From contig NC_084844.1 of assembly GCF_033115175.1 (NCBI RefSeq), forward strand, positions 27,995,885 to 28,059,884: 64,000 nucleotides of DNA. Reading direction: 5' to 3'. The DNA is from Lepus europaeus (taxonomy: Eukaryota > Chordata > Mammalia > Lagomorpha > Leporidae). Under the pieces are notes generated by a model. It was not told the origin of the DNA, did no database searches, and saw only the letters and a list, made by a program, of their open reading frames with translations. Below, in pieces: positions 55,126 to 64,000 of the stretch. Position 1 is the first letter of the stretch, and the number at the start of each line of letters is the position of its first letter. A program made the position numbers and the translations under genes.

Positions 55126-55290
55126 GAGACTCCCCCCCCCCACCCTTTTAATTTAGCACCTCCCCCAGAGGAGATGTGGTCTTAATGCCCCTGCCTTCCT
55201 GGCTCCTTCCACCTGTTGTAGGGGACAAAGCCTCATTCCCTATGAAGAAGCAGCCTTGTGTCACATGGGGGGGGGGGTCTCAGTCATTCA
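55126..55290 (-). mobile_element. polypurine tract and possible 3' internal ERV remnant
   Basis: Purine-rich on the minus strand next to the LTR (C run 55133-55144 on plus). The sequence beyond, up to about 55260, could be the end of an env-region remnant, but no reading frame is recognisable. A G run lies at 55267-55276. Confidence 0.4.
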
Positions 55291-57039
55291 GAAAACCAGC
55301 TTCAATGGAGGCTCTGATGTGACTGCAGCAGTGTGGCCTCAGTTCTCCTGGGCTGGTTTATTCAGTCTCCTCCAACAGATCTGTGTCTGAGTTCTTGGAA
55401 AGGAGAATGAAAGTAGAGAAATCCTTTAGCCTGAGGGAAGCACCTTGCCTGCAGATTGAGAGTTGGCAACGTTCTCCCAGCCAAGCTGTACCTGTTTGCA
55501 AAGGTGTTTAGTTTGGATTCCTCAGTGGAATTTATCTGTTACTGAGCTTGCGTCTGGGAGCTTGGAGTGACTATAAAGCACAGAGACTGCTTTTTTAAAC
55601 AACTGTTCCAGCACCTAACCATCCAAGAGTAGCACTCTTCAAAATAGACACTACTGGAGGATAGTACTTATTCCCTTGTTGTTAATGTACCTGCTGTGCT
55701 AATTTCCACCATGCTAAGTGTTGGGAATTCTTCCTTTGGCATGATCCCAGAGATAATTATAAATTACAAACAAACAAACAAAAAAGGCATCTTATATTGG
55801 GTTGCCAAATAGTATTGCCTGACTCTGTCAACCATGTGATTTATTTTTTTAAATTTTTTCATGAGAACAATCATAAACAACATTTATTAAGTATGTGGAA
55901 GTCCCTGAGCTCTGTGTTTTCCAGTTTCTTTTTAGGTAGGAACAGTCATCCTGGGGATAATCCCTGCTTTTTTTTAATTGTCATTTCAGGGAGTTTTGCA
56001 GTGTAAATTCACCCTCAGAATTGTTTAATTCCAATGTCAATAAAATTTCCATTAAGGCAAAATGATTGTTTCCAACATTTTAATCCATCTTTAAATGACC
56101 AAAAATAGTCAGAAAATGTGCTATGGGGAATTCTCAAAGTGGTTTTATGAAAGTAGAATCAAGCTTTATACTTAAAACTTGAGCCGGCTCTATTGGAATA
56201 TTCTTATATGTTCACATAATAGTTCTTTGAAGGGAGGTTTGCTCATTTCCCGATATACATTTCATGTATTTACTTGGAAAAATATTTTCACTTCAACTCT
56301 AATCCATGGGTTTTCCTGCTATATGGTCTTCCTTTTAAGTTTTAGCCTGACAGGCAATTTTAGCTATGTTTATTCAAGGCTATCTCTGGTTGCCTGTGTG
56401 TTTGCTGGCAGGCTCAGGGGTAGCTGATGGAGTCTTTATTAATTCAGACACACCAGCATGCCCAGGGGCATAGTATGGCTTCCAATATAAACCAAAGCAC
56501 TATTCATAACTCCCAGCATCCTTCCACTCATTTTTTATGTGAAGGTTGAGTGGTCCTCCACCCCTGTGATATCATTGACCATTCAGGTCACCATTTATTA
56601 AGGAAAGTCAAACTTGATAAAGTACTCAAAGATGTGTACATTGCATCAAAAGACAGAGCTTTGCACTCTCATCAGGGTGCACAATCAAACTTAAATGAAG
56701 ACATAAGCATGCAGGGATCTGTACAGGGCTGGGTACAGAGGAGATGCTCTACAGATATTAATTTAGTCTTTTTTTTTCCCAAGAGTTTCCTGCTTTGCAT
56801 ATCATGTGTATACATGGATTAAAAATTATTATTTCAGGAAAAAAATCCTAAGGGGATACACCGTACATCTACTCCTCTAGCTACTCTAAACTGGTGTCTC
56901 AGAATCAGTTAGAAGGGTTACAAATTCAATATGCAAAGCCTTAAGATCAGTGATCATCTTCCCTGCTACATCAATTTCTAGAACTTCACAAGTCATCTTT
57001 TAGTTTCTCAAGGGGTTAATGGTTTTAAAAGCCATAGTT
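55291..57039. other. mostly unrecognised sequence
   Basis: 1.75 kb without defensible genes. 56705-56765 ('ggatctgtacagggctgggtacagaggagatgctctacagatatt') may be a MIR/L2 tail. ORFs of 69-90 codons (55797, 56179, 56550) have no known motif. Confidence 0.4.
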
Positions 57040-57519
57040 TTTGTTGTTGTTTTTCCCCCAGAAACCTTTTATTTAAGGAATATAAACTTCACACTTTTCG
57101 TAAATACAACATATATATAGTGATTCTTCCCACCATATCCATCCCCCCACCCTTACTCACAACCCTCTTAATCCTCCCTCTCCATTCCCATTCTTATTTT
57201 TTACTAAGATCTATTTCCAATTAACTTTATACACATACAATTAACTCTATACTAACAAAACAGTTCAACAAATTTGATGAAAAACTGTTCTTCAACAGTG
57301 GAGAAAAGAGTTATTCAAGTCATTGTATCTTGAAGTGTTAATTTCACTTGCGTAGATTACCTTTTAGATGCTCTATTAGTTATCACAGATAAGGGAGAAC
57401 ATATGGTATTTGTCCTTTTGGGACTGTTTATTTCACTAAGTATGATGTTTTCTAGTTACATCCATTTTGTTGCAAAAGACAGGATTTCATTTTTTAAAAT
57501 AGCTGAGTAGTACTCCATA

Positions 57520-57551
<32 letters not shown>

Positions 57552-58568
57552 GTAATAAATATATATCATAATTCTTTTTCCAATAGTCAGTTGATGGGTA
57601 TCTTGGCTGATTCAATATCTTAGATATTGTGAATTAAGCTGCAATAAACATGGGGGTACAGATAACTCTTTCATATGATGATTTCATTTCCCTTGGGTAA
57701 ATTCCCAGGAGTGGGATAGCTTAGTCATATGGTAGGTCTATATTCAGAATTCTAAAGTATCTCCATACTGTCTTCCACAGTGGCTGCATCAGTTTACATT
57801 CCCACCAACAGTGGGTTAGGGCACCTTTTCCCCCATATCCTCACCAGCATTTGTTGTTTTTTGATTTCTGTAAGAAAGCCATTCTAACTGGGTAAGGTGA
57901 AACTTCATTGTGGTTTTGATTTGCATTTCCCTGATGGCTAGAGATCCTGAACATTTTTTCATGTATGTGTTGGCCATTTGGGTTTCCTCTTTTAAAAAAT
58001 GCTTGTTTAAGTCCTTTGCCTATTTCTTAACTGGGTTGCTTATTTTGTTGGTTGAGTTTCTTGAGCTATTTATACATTGATTGAGTTTCTTGAGCTATTT
58101 ATATATTCTGATTGTTAATCCTTTTTCAGTTCCATAGTTTGTAAATAAATCCTCCCATTCTGTCAGTTACCCCTTCACTTTACTGAGTGTTTCTTTTGCA
58201 GTGCAGAAACTTCTCAATTTGATGTAATCCTATTTTTCAATTTTGGCTTTGATTACCTGTGCTGCTGGTCTCTTTTCCAAGAACTCTTTTTTTATGCCAA
58301 TGTCTTGCAGGGTTTCCCCAATGTTCTCTAATAATTTGATGGTATCAGATCATAGATTTATGTCTTCAATCCATTTTAAGTGGATTTTTGTGTAATATGT
58401 AAGGTAGGGGTCTTGTTTCTTGCTTCTTCATGTGGAGATGCAGTTTTCCTAGCACCATTTGTTGAAGAGACTGTCCTTGCTCCAATGATCGATTTTAGTT
58501 CCTTTGTCAAAGATAAATTGGTTGGATGTGTGGGTTGATTTCTGGCATTTCTATTCTGTTCCATTGGT

Positions 58569-58814
58569 CTATAATCTGTTTTTGTACCAGTACCATTCAG
58601 TTTTGATTATATCTGCCCTGTAGTATGTCTTGAAATCTGGTATTGTGATGCCTCTGGCTTTGTTTTCACTGTATAACATTGCTCTAGCTATTTGGGGTCT
58701 CCTGTTTTTCCATATAAATTTCAGCATGTTTTTTTCTATATCTGAGAAGAATGTGCGTGGTAATTTGACTGGTATTGCATTGAATCTGTAAATTGCTTTT
58801 GGTAGTATAGACAT
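58569..58814 (-). pseudogene. L1 ORF2 C-terminal fragment
   Basis: 81-codon frame with '..[46 protein letters not shown]', the conserved block downstream of the L1 RT domain. The ORF at 58376-58564 carries the next part in another frame. Stops and shifts on each side. Confidence 0.85.
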
Positions 58815-59812
58815 TTTGATGCTATTATTTCTTCCAATCCATGAATATGGAAGATTTTTCCATTTTTTTTTGTGTCTTCTATTTCTTTCTTTAATGCTTT
58901 GTAATTCTATTTGTAGAAATCTTTGACATCCTTGGTAAAAGTTATTCCAAGGTATTTGATATTGTTGTAGCTATTATGAATGGGATTGATCTTAGAAGTT
59001 TTTTTCAGAGATGGAATTGTCTGTGAATATAAAGGCTATTGATTTTTGTGTGTTGATTTTATATCTGGCTACTTTACCATTCTCTTCTATATAGGCAATC
59101 TGCAAATAGGGATAGTTTGACTTGGTCCTTTCCAATTTGTATTCCTATAATTTATTTTTCTTGCCTAATGGCTCTGGCTAAAACTTCCAGGGCTATATTT
59201 GATAGCAATGATGAGTGGGCATCCTTGTCTGGTTCCAGATCTCAATGTGGGTGCTTCCAATTTTTCTCCATTCAGTAGGATGCTGGCCATCAGTTAGTCA
59301 TTAATTGCCTTGATTGTGTTGAGGAATGTTCCTTCTATACCCAATTTGCTTAAAGTTTTCATCATGAAAGAGTATTTATTCAAATGCTTTCTCCACATGT
59401 ATTGAGATAATCACATAGTTTTTTTTTTCCTTCAGTTTTTTAATGTGATGTATCACATTGATTGATTTGCAAATGTTGAATGAAGCATTTCTGCATACCA
59501 GGGATAAATCCTGCTTGGTCTGGGTGAATGATCTTTCTGATGTGTTGTTATATTCAATTACCTAGTATTTTGTCAATAATTTTTGTGTCTATATTTATCA
59601 GGAAAATTGGTTTATAGTTCTCTTTGTTATATCCTTTTCAGGTTTAGGAGTTAAGTTGATGCTGGCTTCATAGAAGGAATTTGGAAGGATTCCCTCCCTT
59701 TCAATTGTTTTGAATAGCTTGAGAAGAATTGGAGTTAGTTCTTCTTTAAATGTCTGGTAGAATTCATCAGTGAAGTTATCATTCCTGGGCTTTTTTTGCT
59801 GGGAAGGCCTTA

Positions 59813-60115
59813 TTACTTACTTAATTTCCATCTTGGCTTTGGTCTGTTTAGGTTTTCTATGTCTTCATGGCTCAATTTTGTTAGGTCATATGTGTCCATG
59901 AATCTATCCATTTCTTCTAAGTTTTCCAGTTTATGGGTCTGGCTGTAAAATTTCCATAGATTTGTCTTCTGACTCATATATTCTTTGTTCTGCCTCACCA
60001 AGTCTGTTTTTATGGCTTTCCCCAGTGTTTTTATTTGTTCTATTGAATTCTTCATTTCCAATATTTCATTTTGCTTTCTCTTTAAAAATCTCAATTTCAT
60101 GACAAAAATTTTCAT
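59813..60115 (-). pseudogene. L1 chimeric frame: ORF1 coiled coil joined to ORF2 RT start
   Basis: 100-codon open frame. The first ~65 residues (MKIFVMKLRFLKRKQNEILEMK..) look like the ORF1 coiled coil. From '..[30 protein letters not shown]' it is ORF2, the segment just before the RT domain (compare 16100-16230). An internal deletion of about 2.5 kb relative to a normal L1 places them in the same frame. No function is implied. Confidence 0.75.
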
Positions 60116-60961
60116 TCACTTCATGTACAGATTTCTTAAGTTCATGACTTTGCTTCTGATTACTTCTATGGTCAATTTTTTGAATTCTGTTTCTGGCACT
60201 TCCTGAATCTCTTCATCTTCACATTTTAGTATTGAAGTGTTGTTTTGGGGATGTCATGTTGTCTTGCTTTTTCTTTTTTCTTGAATTATTGTATTTATTA
60301 TTAGGCATTAGTGGTGATACTTGTTTTTTTTCCCCTCATGATGGCTTTTATCTTTGAACTATGACTCTGTTGTTTAGTGGAGTGTTCACTGTCAGTGATT
60401 ACCCAGAGAAATGTGCTGGTGTGGTCAGGGAGCTCTGTTCAGTGTTCCAGGGTGAGGGGAGTGTCCAAGGTGACATCCAAGTTGGGCATGGTATATCTCC
60501 TCTTTTTTTCTTTTTAATCACAGGGGAGGTTTGTTCATCTCTGTTAGTGTAGTCTCATACTCATCTCCTCTCCTCAAAGAAGACCAATGCCTGGGCACTA
60601 GACCCAGTGGTACAGTTTTCATCTGCACTGCCACAAGAACCACACAAAGGATCTGTGGAGTCCTCAAGATGTCCTTGGACCCTGCAACAATGATCCTCAC
60701 CAAGGAATCAGGGAGCTTGAAGCTCTCTCAGGTTCGGGTGGGGAGGGGGATGTGCATGCTCCTAGAAACCTGGGACTCCTAAGTAATTACATTTCATCAT
60801 ATCTGCTGAAGTCCATAGTTAACAATGTCATAATTATGGGCATGTAGGGGGACAGTATTTAGGTTACCAGAGAGAAGGATCAAAGCAAAAATGCTAAAAA
60901 TAAGATTCTGAAAGGTGAAGAAGGATGAGGAGTTGATGGTTAATAGAAAGGTAGTGCAAGG

Positions 60962-61320
60962 TGTCTGGCACGTAACAAATCTTCTCAGGCAGACGAATCA
61001 ATTCATTCACAGGCTTTTATTGGGGTTCTGCTCCCGGGCGAGGTTCACCAGTCCCAACAAAGCAACAGAGCGGGGGCCAGGGAAGTCGCGCGTCAGAGAT
61101 TGGGAGTGCTCCTTTTATAGATACAGGGTGTGGGGGTTAAAGGTTGAGGCGGGTCTGATCCTCATTGGTTGACCTTTAGGCACCCGTGGGGACCTTGACA
61201 AGGACTTTTCTTCCTTGGAAGTACAGGTAGGAACTTCCCATTCCCGGAAGTATAGGCCTTCCCTCCATGCGGATCCCAAGGCTACCAGGTAGATGGAGCA
61301 ACAGAGATTGACCACCAACA
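60962..61320 (-). mobile_element. solo ERV LTR (about 359 bp)
   Basis: TGTCTGG..ACCAACA ends. Antisense order: CCAAT (attgg at 61164-61168), TATA box 'tataaaag' (plus ccttttatag, 61111-61120), AATAAA (tttatt at 61016-61021). GC-rich R region with several CpGs (61028-61100). No clear target duplication, so the termini are approximate. Confidence 0.75.
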
Positions 61321-62004
61321 ACCCCTAAATAAGAGAGAAACACATTTTTTCCTGGAGATTTAAATTATAAAATAACACACAATAGGCCAGATATTATGTA
61401 ATAAGGATATAGTAGAGAGTCCAAATCTGCTTTAAATGCAGATTTGTCTCCCCCCATTCTGAGATAGATTTTATCTTATTTTGTTTTCCTTTTTCTACTG
61501 TAATGTGACATAAATTTCAGGACCCCCCAAAATAGAGCCAAGTGGAGAGTTGAGAGTTGTCTATGCCCTGTGTCCCTATCAAGTGCCACTAAGAGCAATA
61601 GGGAGCTATTTCTGCACTCTTAGTCCTCTGGTTGAAGGAAAGCTCTTTGGTTCTTGGAAGCTTTTGAAAATGGAGCCTGTGCTGTTCTTTGATGATCAGG
61701 TGGAAGAGGGAAAGCTTTGCCCAGGGACCAAGTCCTCAGCTCTGAGAGAGCCCCAGGAGATGGCTTCAGCAAATGGAGAATGTGATCTCATCCCTTTTGT
61801 TGCATTCTCCAGGGCAGGAGCTGATTTTAGTGAAATCCAATTACACTTCAATGTGAGTCATTTGGAAGACAAAGGGATAAATTCCTTTGTAATTTATCTG
61901 TGGGAATAGACATGATAAAAGGGAGTATCTCTAAACAAAAGGCATAAGCAAGGACTATGCAGTTGTTACTGATTCTCCCAGGAAAGTGCCATTTTGTTTT
62001 AAAT
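61321..62004. other. unassigned; contains a 119-codon ORF
   Basis: The plus-strand ORF at 61550-61909 (begins MRVVYALCPYQVPLR) is the longest in the window that is not clearly repeat-derived. It has no recognised domain, signal peptide or neighbouring coding evidence. Probably chance, or an unidentified old element. Confidence 0.2.
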
Positions 62005-62645
62005 AGCTGAATTGAGATATAATTGATATGGATTGCAATCACCCATTTAAAACATACAGTTTAATGTCTTTCACGTTATTAACAGAGTTATGCATATATC
62101 TCTCTAATCAACTTTAGGACATTTTTATCATTCCCCCAAACAAACCCATATTTCTTAACTGCCACCACTAATCCTTTAATCCTTCCTAGCTGTAGGCAAC
62201 CACACATGTACTTTAGGCCTTTGTAGATTTGCCTAGATTCTACACATTTCACATCAATGGAATAATGTACTATGCCTTTACCATGTAATTGTGTTTCAAT
62301 CCCTTCCCTTAGCATAATATTTGCAAAATTCATTCATGTTGTTCCATGTATCAGTACTTCATTGCTTTTTATTGCCAAATCATACTGAATTGTATGTATA
62401 TACTATAATTTCTTTATATAATCATTGGTTATGGGCATTTGGACTATTTATGTATTTTATCTATTATGAACATGGGTATTGTGAATATTTATGTGAGTTT
62501 TGTGTAGTAATATGTTTGAATTTCTCTTGAGTACATACCTGAGTGAGGAACTTCTAGGATATAGGCTAACTCTATTTAACTGAGGAACTATCATAATATT
62601 GGTCAAACTGGCCACACCATTTTACAATCCACTGGCCGTGTTTAG
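62005..62645 (-). mobile_element. ancient L1M 3' end, antisense
   Basis: 'gctgaattgagatataattgatatgg', 'acccatttaaaacatacagtttaatg', 'aggcaaccacacatg', 'atcaatggaataatgtac', 'catgttgttccatgtatcagtacttcattgc', 'tggttatgggcatttgg', 'gaacatgggtattgtgaata': antisense L1M 3'UTR and ORF2 end. Confidence 0.85.
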
Positions 62646-62989
62646 GAGTTAGGTGCCATCTTTAAGAGACGTTTTCATGATCCATCAGTTCCAAGTTCCA
62701 TATGTGTGAAAACTGGCTAAGCGATCAGGTTGTGTTTCAGACTCCACTTGGGGGTTTTTCCTGAAATAGGTTTCTACATCAGAATAAAGTTTCCCTTTGA
62801 ATATGATTAGTGAGTGTTAACCTGTCTTCAGAAGGCTGAGGTTTCATTTTTGAGGGTGTTGTTCATAAAGAGAAAATTGAGAACAGGTATTTGTAAGTCA
62901 AATAGTGGCTTTTGATGGGTTCTGCACAGTAAGAGGAACATGACTGCTGATAAGTTCACCAAAGTGCCTGGCACATTTAGCATTCTTTT
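62646..62989. other. no recognised feature
   Basis: Short single-copy-looking stretch. Confidence 0.4.
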
Positions 62990-63323
62990 TAAATATTTAT
63001 TTATTTATTTGAAAGTCAGAGTTACACATACACACAAAGAGAGGGAGAGAGAGAGAGAGAGGGGAGAGAGAGAGATCTTCCATCTGCTGGTTCACTCCCC
63101 GGATGGCCACTAACAGCCAGGGCTGGGTCAGTCTAAAACCAGAAGTTTCTTCCAGGTCCCCTACATGGGTACAGAGGCCCAAACACTAGGGCTATCTTCC
63201 GCTTCTTTTCCCAGGCCATTAGCAGGGAGCTGAATTGGAAGTAGAGCAACCAGGACTGGTGCCCATATTGGATGCTGGCATTGCAGATGGCAGCTTTACC
63301 TGCTGTGCCACAATGCTTGCCTT
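62990..63323 (-). mobile_element. CSINE
   Basis: Antisense copy with long GA tract (63036-63074) and tail 'ttttaaatatttatttatttatttgaaag'. About 20 bp of the 'gccaggagccaggagc' block is missing. Confidence 0.93.
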
Positions 63324-63454
63324 AGTGGACTTATTTTAAAAAACATAATCAGGCAATATATTGAAACATCTCCCCTTGTTCTGATTTCTTTACTCTTCAA
63401 TTCAAAACAACAAAACAAAGCACTTTAGGTAAGTTAAGTGTTTATGCTGATCCC

Positions 63455-63829
63455 TGGGGTGGTTTGGATAGCTGTTTGGGTCCTTCAAAGTCCCGTTTGA
63501 TAAAAGCTTGGCTTCCAGAGTAACACTGCTGAACAGGGTGGGATCTTAATCTAGTAGCGCTGTGTGCAGGACGGGCCTAGTGGGAGGGACAGCAGGCCTT
63601 GGGAGTGTGCCTACAGAGGGCGGTAGTGCAGAGCAGCCTGATTATGAAAGGCTGAATCAAACACAGTTGTTCTCTCTCTGCTTCCTTGCTCACCATGCAA
63701 TCACTTCCCACATACTCCACTACTGACGTGACATGCTTCGTCCCAACCAGGGCTGAACCAAGTGACTTGCCTGCTCTTGGGCTTTGAATCTGTAAACAAT
63801 AGCCTGAAATAAACTTCCATCCTTCAAAA
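63455..63829 (+). mobile_element. MaLR-type LTR
   Basis: 'ggtggtttggatagctgtttgggtcc', 'cgggcctagtgggagggac', 'tctctctgcttccttgctcaccatgcaatc', 'gaatctgtaaacaatagcctgaaataaac': the order of MST/MLT-like LTRs, with the AATAAA near the end. The terminal bases are cut off near the following CSINE. Confidence 0.65.
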
Positions 63830-63845
63830 ATAGCTTCTCTCTCTC

Positions 63846-64000
63846 AACGGGCATAGCAGGTTAAGTTGCCACCTGCGAGGCTGGCATACCATATGGGTCC
63901 TGGCTGCTCCACTTTCAATCCAGCTCCCTGCTAACGCACCAGAAAATGGCCCGAGTCCTGGGGCCCTTGTACCCATGTAGGAGACCTGGATGAAACTCCT
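63846..64000 (+). mobile_element. CSINE, cut by the window edge
   Basis: Sense: 'caacgggcatagcaggttaagttgccacctgcgaggctggcataccatatgggtcctggctgctcc' to 'gagacctggatgaaactcct'. Continues beyond base 64000. Confidence 0.92.

Larger units (their letters stand above)
57040..60810 (-). mobile_element. L1, antisense, near full extent but internally deleted
   Basis: Reading antisense: 5'UTR-like region (about 60810-60310), ORF1 N-terminus from the ATG at 60308, then ORF2 from the start of the RT domain (about 59940) to its C-terminus (about 57600), a 3'UTR (57270-57060) and an A-rich tail (T/G-rich 57038-57055 on plus). ORF1's C-terminal half and ORF2's endonuclease are missing. Possible target duplication [g/t]ccatagtt at about 57030 and 60811. 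Multiple frameshifts and stops. A (TG)n(TA)n microsatellite lies inside it at 57521-57556. Confidence 0.85.

Overview
The window looks like non-coding nuclear DNA from a lagomorph, most likely the European rabbit or a close relative. The evidence is about forty copies of the tRNA-derived lagomorph C-repeat SINE (CSINE) on both strands, rabbit-type L1 elements, and older mammal-wide repeats (MIR, L2, MER5-like hAT, Tigger, MaLR). Base composition is AT-rich apart from the SINEs and LTRs. I found no cellular protein-coding gene, rRNA, tRNA or CRISPR array that I can defend. Almost every ORF longer than 60 codons lies in a repeat, most often a SINE read in several frames. The window is therefore intergenic or deeply intronic.

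Layout. 0-5 kb: a CSINE, L2 and MIR pieces, and a possible MER5 fragment. 5-10 kb: a 399-bp solo LTR inside an old CSINE, then six CSINEs. 10-13 kb: a hAT-like miniature element and L2/MIR pieces. 13-17.3 kb: a truncated L1 3' end, an antisense ancient L1, and an internally deleted L1 that landed inside a MIR. 17.5 kb: a mariner-like miniature element. 18.4-24.4 kb: ancient sense L1M fragments cut up by nine CSINEs and a Tigger-type transposon. 25.3-31 kb: mostly single-copy sequence, with a second copy of the 11-kb hAT-like element at 30.3-30.5 kb. 31-39 kb: L2, hAT, antisense L1M, a MaLR LTR split by a CSINE, and several CSINEs. 39-50 kb: single-copy sequence, CSINEs, a possible Ty3/Gypsy reverse transcriptase remnant near 44.3 kb, and L1 pieces. 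50.4-51.4 kb: the 5' end only of an L1 (5'UTR and start of ORF1, antisense). 51.8-55.2 kb: a dense cluster of endogenous retrovirus LTRs, some nested in SINEs or possibly in each other, one with a 123-bp duplicated U3 block. 57.0-60.8 kb: an antisense L1 in which an internal deletion brings ORF1 next to the middle of ORF2. 61 kb: a solo LTR. 62-64 kb: antisense L1M, CSINEs and a MaLR LTR running into the window edge.

Nothing here works together as a pathway. What the window records is a sequence of insertions: target-site duplications give the order MIR/L2/L1M/Tigger/hAT, then MaLR, then CSINEs and rabbit L1, then LTRs and the youngest CSINEs. Family names come from recognising consensus-like blocks by eye, not from a database search. 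Boundaries without stated target duplications are good to roughly 10-30 bases.
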